Shown here piece after piece: positions 60,301-63,846 of a stretch of DNA of 64,000 nt. The DNA is from Azorinus chamasolen (Eukaryota; Mollusca; Bivalvia; Cardiida; Solecurtidae), in NCBI GenBank assembly GCA_963576725.1, contig OY755242.1, forward strand, positions 27,065,358 through 27,129,357. The letters run 5' to 3'. Numbering within the stretch: the first letter of the stretch is position 1; the number at the start of each line of letters is the position of its first letter. The notes under the pieces were generated by a model. The model made no database searches. It was not told the origin of the DNA and saw only the letters and a list, made by a program, of their open reading frames with translations. The position numbers and the translations under genes are program-made.

Positions 60301-61282
60301 TTCTACTTTAAATAGTGAGGGATTATTCCACTTTGAAATTCAGCATTCAATGGAGTATCCCTTTCAGTACGGGAAACGAGGCTCGAATGTACGTATGCCC
60401 TTTGCAAACTGTAGCGGGCTCCTAGCGGAGCAGTTCCATCCGGGTATGCACGTTTTGTCACGTTAGTCTTTTAAAAAAAAACACCCCTTAATATTCACGA
60501 TATGCTTGACCTGTTTTGGATTTATTTAAAAAATATTGGGGGTTGTTGTGATGGGGTGTTTTTGTTTGTTGTTGTTGGTGGTGTTGTTTTTTTTGTTGTT
60601 TTTAACAGTCCATTCGACAATTAAGCGTTCAAACGGAAAATGCTTCTGTAAACAGTGAGGCCTTTGTATAGCGGCTAAAGAAATAAGTCTATTTCCGGTT
60701 ATTATAGGTCGGTGATAGCTTAATGTAAGACTTTACTTTCGACCCGCATTAAGCTTCCACCTGCCTTACAGGTCGATAAATAGACATCTCTTTTCATTTC
60801 TGCTTAACTCGTTCGCTGCCAAACTCTGTCGTCTGCTAACTTTGTCGTCTGCTATAAATTTTCATTTTTTTTTTAATTTTCTTCATTTTGTTTCAAAAAC
60901 ATAGTAACAGTAACAAACAGTTTGGATCCTGATGAGACGCCGAGTTACTCGGCGTCTCATCTGGATCCAAACTGTTTGCATAGGTAATCACAGATCCGAC
61001 ATTGGCAGCGAAGGGGTTAAGACAGGCTCTACTGTATGCGTCATGCTATACGACAGCTAACGTTTCTAGGCTTTGCAAACAGTATATGCCTCGGATCAGC
61101 AGTCGAGTGTCTACACGAGTTTGTTAACATGAACACTATTTACCATTCATTTGCCCGCTCGACTTGACATAGTCCGTAATAATTGGCCCGTTGTTAGGTA
61201 CGAGGGATAGAGTGTGGTTCACGTGACCCTGGTCGACTGGCTGTACCTGATACTTCCGCGAACCATAGGAAAATATGCCAAA
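25864..61282 (-). CDS. ADAM/ADAMTS-like zinc metalloprotease with PLAC-like repeats and mucin tail (15 exons seen, 5' end missing)
   Basis: Gene-level entry. Joining 15 exons gives 3012 nt, 1003 residues plus stop, with every split codon resolved and no stop inside. Order: propeptide end (residues ~1-68), M12B-type catalytic domain (~69-300) with zinc site HEIGHKLGMGHD (233-244) and Met-turn NVMSP (Met257), ADAMTS-type cysteine-rich segment (~320-397, GTTCGNGKLCEAGNC at its end), four six-cysteine PLAC-like repeats (from Cys400, 455, 493 and 531), a Thr/Ser/Pro mucin-like stretch (~562-975), and a C-terminal hydrophobic run. Such enzymes are secreted or surface-bound zymogens that cut matrix or surface proteins; substrate is unknown. 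All catalytic residues are present, so activity is plausible. No thrombospondin repeat is seen, which separates it from classical ADAMTS. Closest known layout, by inference, is mig-17-like and invertebrate ADAMTS-like proteases. The signal peptide and cysteine-switch exons must lie beyond 64000. Confidence 0.85.
25950..27175. repeat. Coding minisatellite, 24-33 bp units around GTTGTACTCGAGGGT
   Basis: Units such as TGGTAGTTGTACTCGAGGGT recur about forty times; the block 26805-27150 is almost exactly 30-bp periodic, while 26330-26640 alternates 24-, 27- and 30-bp units. All lengths are multiples of three, so the Thr/Ser frame on the minus strand is preserved. Confidence 0.92.
27440..27622. mobile_element. 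TTAA-type MITE, family F, copy 1
   Basis: Ends TTAACCCTTTCGCTGCCAAA / TTGGCAGCGAAAGGGTCAA. It holds only the left arm of the hairpin (GGATCCTGATGAGACGCCGA), so the second arm is deleted. Confidence 0.7.
27761..27874 (-). CDS. Metalloprotease exon 14: PLAC-like repeat 3 (duplicate of exon 13)
   Basis: 114 nt, phase 1/1, acceptor TTATTTTAG, donor GCCA|GTAAGA. Encodes GCEYGDKASWCSTLSREGCY then DAVCCQSCAEQASTNA. All six cysteines keep the same spacing as in exon 13. Confidence 0.9.
27955..28050 (-). mobile_element. tRNA-like sequence, probable SINE head
   Basis: On the minus strand GGGCAAGTGGTTAAAGT resembles an A box and GGTTCGAATCC is a perfect B box, about 60 nt apart with a long variable region. 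The acceptor stem does not pair well, so this is not a functional tRNA. It is present only in duplication copy A. Confidence 0.6.
28426..28519. repeat. Perfect 94-bp palindrome
   Basis: Arms of 47 bp with no mismatch, centred at GCTTGTACAAGC (28467-28478), running outward through CAGTTACGGCGTTTTGG to ATATGTAGA. No loop. Confidence 0.95.
29137..29349. mobile_element. TTAA-type MITE, family G, copy 1
   Basis: Stem GATAAATAGAGCATTTGCTC with its inverse near 29205-29250; right end GGAGGAAAGGGTTAA. The left end has lost its exact TTAACCC. Confidence 0.65.
29532..29778. mobile_element. TTAA-type MITE, family F-like
   Basis: Ends TTAACCCTTTCGGCGCC / GCGGTGAAAGGGTTAT. Decayed stem around TTAGACGCCGCC and AGACGTCTTATCTGGGA. 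Confidence 0.6.
30340..30560. mobile_element. Palindromic MITE family H nested in a TTAA-family hairpin
   Basis: GGGTCCATGCTTATAAAGCT...TTAGTTGAGTCTGAG and its inverse span 30375-30553, with a duplicated AATCTGACCAATCAAAAGC unit in the right arm. Just outside are GCAGACAAGACCCAAATC and CAGGTTCTTATCTG, pieces of the other hairpin family. Confidence 0.65.
30745..32900 (-). mobile_element. Decayed LINE (CR1/L2 group), same family as 12930-15380, in the exon 13-14 intron
   Basis: Minus-strand fragments match in order: LPTNILQ and GVFP near 32660-32740, KQVIIRPLLKKVGL (32600), SAAFETVDHDILLDVLKSQY (32330), YLRPRSWRVNVNS (32010), FADDQ (31855), NKLKMNTAKTEFIIFG (31690), CIRKYLTKESAEILVLSLV (31500) and a C-terminal stretch to about 30980. 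Many stops and frameshifts. PLE sequence interrupts it at 32045-32288. Confidence 0.8.
32045..32288 (+). mobile_element. Penelope-like 3' fragment nested in LINE
   Basis: GGTACTCTCTTTGTCACCCT through a GT-rich tract to CTTGACTTTACTACTTTTCC, the same 3' end as 1-69 and the complement of 5552-5800. It breaks the LINE reading frame at KSQY|G. Confidence 0.8.
33010..33520. other. Intron sequence, no feature recognised
   Basis: AT-rich, no exon or repeat supported. Confidence 0.3.
33570..33762 (+). repeat. Purine-rich (GA)n/(ACAG)n microsatellite
   Basis: GA-rich to about 33667, then CAGACAGA-type units. The Arg/Glu-rich ORF here is not a gene. Confidence 0.9.
33935..34075 (-). mobile_element. 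tRNA-derived SINE head
   Basis: Minus strand: TGGTGTAGTGGTATGACGC (A-box-like) and CCGGGTTCAAATCC (B box) about 35 nt apart, then a CCCTCCCAGAAATTTC body. The small ORF over it (WCSGMTLDYQSADPGSNP) is a spurious translation of this SINE. Confidence 0.7.
34202..34315 (-). CDS. Metalloprotease exon 13: PLAC-like repeat 2
   Basis: 114 nt, phase 1/1, acceptor TTATTTTAG, donor GCCG|GTAAGG. Encodes NCEYGDQASWCSTLSLVDCY and then DAVCCQSCAEQASTNA. Differs from exon 14 at only about five residues, and the flanking introns are also similar: a recent duplicate. Confidence 0.9.
34833..35062. mobile_element. TTAA-type MITE, family G, copy 2 (230 bp)
   Basis: TTAACCCATTACCTCATA ... TATGAGGGAATGGGTTAA, with hairpin GTTTGCTCCTTTAGGAGCAA in the middle. 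Confidence 0.8.
35381..36180. other. Intron sequence, weak inverted repeat only
   Basis: TTTTATCAAAAAAGC (35816) and GCTTTTTGATAAAA (35869) pair around a 40 nt loop. No gene seen. Confidence 0.35.
36224..36391 (-). CDS. Metalloprotease exon 12: PLAC-like repeat 1
   Basis: 168 nt, acceptor TTTCTAG, donor ACCA|GTAAGC. Phase 1/1, so it can be duplicated or skipped without shifting the frame. Cysteines follow C-(L)FGD...C...C...CC-x-x-C (starts ETCLFGDTPG, ends ILCCETCE). This spacing resembles PLAC (protease and lacunin) domains at the end of ADAMTS and related proteins. A longer loop than in repeats 2-4. Confidence 0.85.
36780..37285. repeat. Degenerate tandem repeat, ~45 bp units
   Basis: CGTAATACAACTACAATAAA with ACAACACA recurs roughly eleven times. 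The Cys/Tyr/Phe-rich ORFs on the minus strand are artefacts of it. Confidence 0.75.
37445..37499 (-). CDS. Metalloprotease exon 11: end of cysteine-rich region
   Basis: 55 nt, acceptor CTTTTAAG, donor ACAG|GTAAT. Phase 0 in, 1 out. LCEAGNCTSSSAAPTGLT completes the K(W/L)CxxGxC motif and gives a short Ser/Ala/Pro hinge. Confidence 0.8.
37600..37712. mobile_element. Palindromic MITE family H, copy 2
   Basis: GTTATAAAGCTTCTGAGTCTGAG...CTCAGACTC..AAAGGCTTTATAAC, with a CTGATTGGTCAGA core. Confidence 0.65.
37840..38047. mobile_element. TA-flanked palindromic MITE, family A, copy 3 (208 bp)
   Basis: Starts TACAGTAAAACCTCATTATA, ends TTTTACTGTA, centre CACTCCTATAGGAGCG. Confidence 0.8.
38602..38813. 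mobile_element. TTAA-type MITE, family G, copy 3
   Basis: TTAACCGATTCCTACATTGG ... TTTATGGAGGAAAGGGTTAA; the stem is short (GAGTATTTGCAAATGCTC). Confidence 0.7.
38885..39076 (-). mobile_element. MITE family D, copy 3 (partial, reversed)
   Basis: TGCACTATTTACAAGTTGATTG, ACACAGTGAAGATATATGTAA and AGCAAGCGAAGGGTAA match the family in reverse order; half of the hairpin is lost. Confidence 0.65.
39250..39508. mobile_element. TTAA-type MITE, family G, copy 4 (stem rearranged)
   Basis: CCTTTCCTCCATAAATACGC ... CCATGGAGGAAAGGGTTAA; ATCACAATGGTTTCAAACTAC is duplicated internally. Confidence 0.7.
39682..39795 (-). CDS. Metalloprotease exon 10: cysteine-rich region
   Basis: 38 codons, phase 0/0. Encodes AYTSFEVICAMMACTD and AWEGTTCGNGK. 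ICxxMxC and GTxCGxGK match ADAMTS-type cysteine-rich domains. Two possible donors overlap (GGTAAGGTAAG); only the downstream one keeps the frame open into exon 11. Confidence 0.85.
40230..41560 (-). mobile_element. Decayed LINE in the exon 9-10 intron
   Basis: Minus-strand fragments LYADHIVLISENESGLQCDL (41390-41330), EEYRDKWKLQVNISKT, LYGSEVWGVNEPD (~40990), and a C-terminal YYERKCQSCNYLEDAYHFLL (~40430). YADH replaces YADD, and stops and frameshifts are frequent. Same general type as 18760-20300. Confidence 0.75.
41820..42210. repeat. Repeat K copies with a three-fold 30-bp tandem
   Basis: GCAATTATCTCTTTTTGCAT plus TGCTGCTATT occurs three times at 41880-41970, followed by another K unit at 42066-42160. 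The NAKRDNC-repeat ORF is a translation of this DNA. Confidence 0.75.
42467..42645. mobile_element. TA-flanked palindromic MITE, family B, copy 2 (decayed)
   Basis: TACAGTAAAACCGGAATTTT on the left and CTTCCGGTTTAGAGGG on the right. It ends ~25 bp from the donor of exon 9 (42670). Confidence 0.65.
42670..42811 (-). CDS. Metalloprotease exon 9: start of ADAMTS-type cysteine-rich region
   Basis: 142 nt, acceptor TTCCCATTTCAG, donor ACG|GTGAGT. Phase 2 in, 0 out. Encodes DNCMENRSTSYNSS and GQRYGPDSQCQLTRGNGSHL. The CQLTxGxGS string is the family's hallmark, but the Cys that usually follows (S-x-x-C) is Leu here. Confidence 0.88.
43637..43777. mobile_element. TA-flanked palindromic MITE, family A, copy 4 (left end lost)
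   Basis: GGGCAGGTGGCTGCTTAAAG and its inverse, then TTCAGTGGCCATTATAGAC and TTTTACTGT. Confidence 0.7.
43895..44032. mobile_element. TTAA-type MITE, family G, copy 5 (truncated)
   Basis: TTAACTCATTCCCTCATA ... AAGGTAATGGCTTAA with CTAGTAAATGCTCC; one stem arm is missing. Confidence 0.6.
44085..44185. repeat. Hairpin family F fragment
   Basis: GATTGGATCCTGATGAGACA ... GATCTGGATCCAATC. Confidence 0.65.
44416..44528. mobile_element. Palindromic MITE family H, copy 3
   Basis: GGTCCATGCTTATAAAACCT, GTTGAGTCTGAGTTCG and the inverse AAAGCTTTATAAGCATGA. Confidence 0.7.
44868..45005. mobile_element. Hairpin family F, decayed copy
   Basis: GTGATGAGACGCCGAGTTAT, CATCTGGATCCAAAC and TTGGCAGCGAAAGAG right end. 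Confidence 0.6.
45062..45268. mobile_element. TA-flanked palindromic MITE, family B, copy 3 (207 bp), abutting exon 8
   Basis: TACAGTAAAACCTGTCTAAA on the left; right end TTTTAGTGTA stops at 45268. The exon 8 donor GT is at 45272-45273 on the complement, so the element begins at intron base +6. Confidence 0.85.
45274..45441 (-). CDS. Metalloprotease exon 8: third zinc ligand and Met-turn
   Basis: 168 nt, acceptor TTCATATTCCAG, donor GGAAG|GTATG. Phase 2 in, 2 out. KLGMGHDGDGNTC supplies Gly and the third His; NVMSPVSS is the Met-turn. FSKCSMDYFDATI follows, like the last helix of M12B domains. A family B MITE ends at 45268, only 5 bp into the intron. Confidence 0.93.
45754..46005. mobile_element. 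TTAA-type MITE with long internal palindrome (252 bp)
   Basis: TTAACCCTTTACC ... GGTAAAGGGTTAA. The centre is a near-perfect stem from CACTTAAAGCAGGTTGAAAG to its inverse around GCGCCTTAAGGCGC. Confidence 0.85.
46160..46255. repeat. Decayed palindrome of the A/B type
   Basis: CGCCGCTTAATGCAGACC, a short AAAGTTCCCCATAGGACTTT stem, and CTGTATTAAGCAATCACTTG. Confidence 0.5.
46340..46575. repeat. Degenerate tandem repeat, ~60 bp units
   Basis: GTTGGCGTATGTAGTTAATAG / GGCAAAATGTAAGTGAC-type units recur four times. Confidence 0.65.
46620..47690. repeat. Long (ACT)n-derived trinucleotide tract
   Basis: Pure (ACT)n near 46890-47035, grading on both sides into imperfect CTACTG/GCTACTACT units. It produces long Thr-, Ser- or Leu-only ORFs in several frames, none of which has splice signals or a domain. 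Located in the intron between exons 7 and 8. Confidence 0.9.
47907..48015 (-). CDS. Metalloprotease exon 7: zinc-binding helix
   Basis: 109 nt, acceptor TATTTTACAG, donor ATAA|GTACGT. Phase 1 in, 2 out. Encodes GYAYLSGVCQVTRQSINEGF and then SATVLAHEIGH. The HExxH helix holds two zinc-ligand histidines and the catalytic Glu. The intron falls right after the second His, splitting the HExxHxxGxxHD signature. Confidence 0.93.
48720..49720. repeat. Minisatellite of 33-66 bp units
   Basis: TGTCTATAGGGCGGGGCTACTTGTGTTTAGCA alternates with TGTCTATAGGCCGGTGCTTCATGTATTTGGTA. The block 49200-49400 is nearly exact; outer units are diverged. Lies in the exon 6-7 intron. Confidence 0.88.
50184..50433 (-). 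mobile_element. TTAA-type MITE, family D, copy 4
   Basis: ATAACCCTTCGCTTGCTGAA ... CAGCAAGGGAAGGGTTAA; hairpin GACAGCTCCTGCAGGAGCTG. Confidence 0.8.
50504..50744. mobile_element. TTAA-type MITE, family E
   Basis: TTAACCCTTTACGTCGTGAA on the left, GTAAATAGTTAA on the right. Hairpin CAGCAAACAGAGCAGATCC with a decayed right arm. Confidence 0.65.
50867..50934 (-). CDS. Metalloprotease exon 6: catalytic domain
   Basis: 68 nt, acceptor TTGCTGTCACAG, donor GTGG|GTAAGT. Phase 2 in, 1 out. Encodes YDIGTVDDSASNSSVSFNSA and VVG, the loop before the conserved A(Y)xxGxC segment. Confidence 0.85.
50967..51213 (-). mobile_element. TTAA-type MITE, family D, copy 5 (247 bp, best preserved)
   Basis: TTAACCCTTCTCTTGCTGAA ... 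AGCAAGAGAAGGGTTAA with exact TTAA on both sides; 33 bp from the acceptor of exon 6. Confidence 0.85.
51271..51509. mobile_element. TTAA-type MITE, family E, copy 2 (239 bp)
   Basis: TTAATCCTTTCCCTGTTC ... GAAAAAGGTTAA; hairpin CAGACGGCTCATATAGGAGC flanked by AGTAGATCCTGAT and ATCTGGGTCTACT. Confidence 0.8.
52262..52488. mobile_element. TTAA-type MITE, family G, copy 6
   Basis: TTAACCCATTCTCTTCTA ... CTATGAGGGAGTGGATTAA; stem TATGCTCCATAGGAGAAAAT. Confidence 0.75.
52849..53871. mobile_element. 1.02-kb TIR element with inverted ATTTCAC arrays, abutting exon 5
   Basis: Inverted ends CGAAAGACCGGCGGTGACAT and ATGTCACCACCGGTCTTTCG (one mismatch) flanked by TA. Left interior: ~270 bp of TTTCACGA/TTTCACAA octamers (52900-53170); right interior: ~130 bp of the complementary GTGAAATC octamers (53690-53820). 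A TTAA-type MITE fragment (from 53356) sits in the loop. No transposase ORF. Confidence 0.85.
53889..54049 (-). CDS. Metalloprotease exon 5: catalytic domain
   Basis: 161 nt, acceptor TTTGTCAATCAG, donor CAGA|GTAACA. Phase 0 in, 2 out. Encodes CDGSCERKKADADVVLEAFS and GYDVIAMFTE, the long helix and the central strand before the active site. TIR elements end 17 bp past its donor side and begin ~41 bp before its acceptor side. Confidence 0.88.
54091..54305. mobile_element. TA-flanked palindromic MITE, family B, copy 4 (right end replaced)
   Basis: TACAGTAAACCCCCTCTAAA on the left; arm AGCTCCTAGAGG-type repeated an extra time; right end runs into (TAA)n instead of TTTTACTGTA. Starts 41 bp before exon 5. 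Confidence 0.8.
54306..54372. repeat. (TAA)n microsatellite
   Basis: About 20 TAA units with two interruptions. Confidence 0.95.
54715..54835. mobile_element. Hairpin family F, copy
   Basis: TTTGGATCCTGGTGAGACGC, CGAGTTACTCGGCATCTCAT, then a duplicated arm and CTGGATCCAAACTG. Confidence 0.7.
55046..55255. mobile_element. TTAA-type MITE (210 bp), CCCATTTGCTC ends
   Basis: TTAACCCATTTGCTCCCA ... GAGCAAATGGGTTAA; internal AACCAGTGTAGATTCTGGTC. Confidence 0.75.
55256..55743. other. Intron sequence, no feature recognised
   Basis: Nothing beyond short AT-rich runs. Confidence 0.3.
55744..55821 (-). CDS. Metalloprotease exon 4: catalytic domain
   Basis: 26 codons, phase 0/0, acceptor TTTCTTCAG, donor GAT|GTAAGT. 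INVRYASVTGRGYTIICLYA then GIHIAD forms the second strand of the M12B core. Confidence 0.85.
55945..56130 (+). mobile_element. SINE-like dispersed repeat, copy 2
   Basis: Matches 12725-12910 block by block, with a C14-like run at 56050-56060. Confidence 0.55.
56640..57025 (+). mobile_element. RTE-type LINE fragment: AP endonuclease domain
   Basis: Translated with a few stops: CYRLDILGLSEVRW, SVLRTTRGNSIY, ITIMQCYVPT, VPWRVIIIIRDMNANV. These match endonuclease motifs (LGLSEVRW, QCYAPT, GDMNAKVG) of RTE elements. Only the 5' part of the ORF is present. Confidence 0.75.
57400..57613. mobile_element. TTAA-type MITE, family F, copy with perfect stem (214 bp)
   Basis: TTAACTCTTTGCACGCTACG ... CTAGCGTGCAAAGAGTTAA; stem CAGTTTGGACCCTGATGAGA with an exact inverse, unlike other copies that carry a stem mismatch. 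Confidence 0.85.
57660..57990. repeat. Decayed hairpin element
   Basis: GGATCCAGATGAGATGCCGA, TTATAAGGATCT, then TTTCTCAAAAGCTCAGTC, as at 24340 and 2640. Confidence 0.5.
58065..58155 (-). CDS. Metalloprotease exon 3: start of catalytic domain
   Basis: Acceptor CTCGTTTTAG, donor GCT|GTAAGT. Phase 2 in, 0 out. Encodes WYNQTDISTPN and NNIVQFFAFILNA. The last part is the first helix of the M12B fold, where families show a similar (Y/F)(Y/F)xxIxN pattern. Confidence 0.85.
58375..58487. mobile_element. Family E hairpin fragment
   Basis: GCAAACAAAGAGACCTTGAT ... GTTCCTATAGGAGC ... TTTGGGTCTACTTTGTTTGC, right end GTAAAGGGTTAA. Confidence 0.65.
58880..58945. repeat. AAAAT/AAT low-complexity tract
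   Basis: AATAAAATAAAATAATAATA pattern. Confidence 0.9.
58995..59061 (-). CDS. Metalloprotease exon 2: propeptide/catalytic junction
   Basis: 67 nt, acceptor ATAATCAAG, donor GGAG|GTAAC. Phase 1 in, 2 out. Reads DGGTYTNSRGDTLSNHSRIG. It is accepted because it is the only piece that repairs the phase between exons 1 and 3. In another frame the same exon opens with an ATG (MAELTL...), but that reading does not join either neighbour. NHS is a possible N-glycosylation site. Confidence 0.7.
60480..60800. repeat. TTG/GT-rich tract and decayed A/B-type palindrome
   Basis: 60535-60605 is rich in GTTGTTG units; 60700-60790 holds TTATAGGTCGGTGATAGCTTAA and GCATTAAGCTTCCACCTGCC. Confidence 0.55.
60804..61020. 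mobile_element. TTAA-type MITE, family F, copy (217 bp)
   Basis: TTAACTCGTTCGCTGCCAAA ... TTGGCAGCGAAGGGGTTAA; hairpin GGATCCTGATGAGACGCCGA / inverse with one mismatch. Confidence 0.85.
61144..61282 (-). CDS. Metalloprotease exon 1 of 15 seen: propeptide
   Basis: Acceptor TATTTTCAG (complement of 61283-61291), donor G|GTAAATAG. Phase 0 in, 1 out. Encodes FGIFSYGSRKYQVQP and then DQGHVNHTLSLV, resembling ADAM propeptides in which a strand ending in (I/V)xP precedes a His-rich stretch. NHT is a possible N-glycosylation site. No matching upstream exon ending in phase 0 was found up to 64000. Confidence 0.75.
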
Positions 61283-62560
61283 CTGAAAATAAATAAAATC
61301 CTGTATATTACTTTAATTATTAGTAACTGATCGGTTGAAAGTATATTTTTCATGAAACTATTTCCAACTACAGGTTTTCGAATAAAGTTAGTGAAAATGG
61401 ATTGATCTAATTAGTGATTGTGCAATCGGGTCCATGTAATACTGATTACGTATTATTTAATAACACCCTTGCATATGTATGGACGATGTAATTACTTACA
61501 TGTTAATTACTGTATATATTTATATATTTCTTACATGTAGGACATGTAATTACTTTGTACCACTGGAGAGGACTTGCATAGGCTATGCCTGTTGTCCAAT
61601 CTGTTTCTTTATTGAATAAAGTATTGTTGAAATCTACAGGTCAATTTGCAGTTGAGATCGTCTATTATTCTGTAGAGTCTCTACGACAATTAAAGCGATA
61701 GTCTCTGCTTGCAGCGCTTCTACTAATACCTAAACTTATATACATGTTAACCATTTGTTTATATGCAGAAAAGAAATATATGACAAGAAGACCGATCAAA
61801 CAAACGATGAAGACATAGCTTTTATATACATGTATTTGACATTGAATACTTCGGTTTTATTCCCCGATGTATTAACATATACTCGAGATGTAAGTTCGTT
61901 ACTGTTCGAAATAAGCCGATGATTTTGTTGTACAACAATATGTACAAGCAAGGTTTTACGCAAGCGTAAAATGGCTGCGTAACATGTATTTAAGCAGGAT
62001 AGAAGAAAAAGAGGGAGCAATATTGATTAGTACTTTTAATTAACAGATACATTGGGAAAACATGACTGTTATGTATGAATTGATACATGTAGCAGAAACG
62101 GGGGAATGTTTTAATGAACCATGATGCATAATACCTGTGTTTGACACCAATAATACACATTACGTCACAGATCAATGCTATTCATTTGCTGAAACACACT
62201 GACGTAGAAACTATTATCACATTAAGTGATGTTCACAAGGTATACAAACTCCCATACTTACAGTCTACATGAAATTATTCCAATAGGTCGCCTCGACTTT
62301 TTCACTTATATTGTCCTCAAATTAATAACAGGTTAGTATAAGATAATTATACATTTAAGTTGAAGCAAATTCATGCACAATGGATTGGTGAAATATGCAA
62401 AACGGTCAACAAAACTACGAGTAAAAGGTCTCAGCTATATAACTTTTACAAAGCCAAAATGCAAACAAAGGACTTATATTTTTATGTACAAAACCATGTA
62501 CAAAATGGTTTTAAACCAAAAAGCACGTATACTAAGGGTGCTAAGAAAATATGAGAGAAA
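61283..62560. other. 5' flank of the first visible metalloprotease exon; no exon found
   Basis: Possible donors (complement of CTTAC) at about 61499, 61527 and 62259 were tried. None gives an open frame ending in phase 0 as exon 1 needs. Confidence 0.4.
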
Positions 62561-62571
62561 AATAAATTCAG

Positions 62572-62645
62572 CTTCCACCGAGGATCGAACCCGCGACCTC
62601 ACGTTTCCTAGTCCATCGTTATAACCCTTAGACCACGTTGACAGC
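62572..62645 (-). mobile_element. tRNA-like sequence, probable SINE head or tRNA pseudogene
   Basis: Minus strand: GTGGTCTAAGGGTTA (A box), GCGGGTTCGATCCTCG (perfect B box). The acceptor stem ends do not pair, so not a working tRNA. Confidence 0.65.
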
Positions 62646-63046
62646 TATGCTTGGGGCTGTGATTTTAATCAATTATACCTAATTCACTAGCATTTTCACT
62701 GAAACTGGATCATGGCAGAAAAGAAAGAAATAACCCCGACAAAAATATGCTGAAAAAAATATATGAATCAAAATAAATCAAATAAATTAATATATATTAA
62801 TAAAAACTTGTCTCACAGTAAACCATAGTTATTAAAAAGATTGGTTTTTATAGGAACACAGGACCGCAGAAACGCATGGTCAAAATTCAAAGCCGTATAA
62901 GTTTGGGCTGCTTTCGCAGCCCAATAACTATCGGTGAAAGCGGGTTATTTTTGTAGCACAGGGCATTTTCAAATTGACAATCGTCATGAGAACCAACACA
63001 ATGTTTTATTATGCGTTTGTTGTAGATAGAGCCTGTCACTTTCAGG

Positions 63047-63543
63047 AGGAAGTCCCTACATTCGAAGCGTTTCAAATATACCTAAAATATACAAACAAAA
63101 CTCATATGTTTATATGCTGAAAAGTAGTTTATCGCAAGAAAACCCATTGAATAAACCCATTAAAATACCATCATGTTTGATATCGACGATCCCGATTTTA
63201 TTCTCCGAGGTTTCAGGTTTATTCGGTTCGGGTTTTAGTTTCGTATCTGTTCGCGCTAATCTCGTCTCTCCGACATCTTCCGAAAAAAAGCCGTTACGTA
63301 AACAATGGAGAGATCGGGTGATCATCGGCAAAACGCAGAAAAATTGAACGGAAAAGGCCGATCATACTTTGTTGTAGGACAAAAAATATAATTGTTGGTG
63401 AAATCGGTTTATTTTGTATCACAGGGGAAATTTTCGATATAAGTTCAAATTGACAATCTTCATAATTATGATTGAGCATAACAAAAACCAAGTTTTATGA
63501 TGTTATTGAAAATATGGGTTCATTGTAGGGACTTCCTCTTTAA
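63047..63543. mobile_element. Family J DNA element, copy 2, reversed relative to 22776-23278
   Basis: Left AGGAAGTCCCTACA, right TGTAGGGACTTCCTCTTTAA; internal GATCGGGTGATCATCGGCAA and GTTTTAGTTTCGTATCTGTTC match copy 1 in complement. Confidence 0.75.
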
Positions 63544-63639
63544 GCTAACACGGGGTACCTTTACTTCGGAAGTCATCAAACGCATCAACCGAACTATATC
63601 AGAAACAAAGGCTGCTTCCCTCATACAAACGCTTTTTCA

Positions 63640-63830
63640 CACCTTTGCAAACAGAATAGACCAAGATCAGACGGCTGCTATAGGGACCGTCTGACAAGGA
63701 TCTGCAAATTCTGCTTATGAATTGTAATAGATATGGCTCTACATATTCTACAAATACATGTACAAAACATTCCTGATATGCATGATGTATTATTTCTTAC
63801 AGAAATAACCAACAGGGAAAGAGTTACGTT
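63640..63830. mobile_element. Family E hairpin fragment
   Basis: GCAAACAGAATAGACC, ATCAGACGGCTGCTATAGGG and its inverse, right end GGGAAAGAGTTA. Confidence 0.6.
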
Positions 63831-63846
63831 TTCGAGACACATATTA

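Noticed and set aside
60920..60965. CTGATGAG in hairpins as a hammerhead ribozyme core
   Set aside because: The following GAAA core and the three-stem layout are missing in every copy I checked; the same word is simply part of the stem.
62263..62340. Upstream exon of the metalloprotease before a GTAAGT donor (minus strand)
   Set aside because: The frame that would match phase 0 of exon 1 contains TAG just before the donor.
62572..62645. Functional tRNA gene
   Set aside because: A and B boxes are present but the acceptor and anticodon stems do not pair properly.
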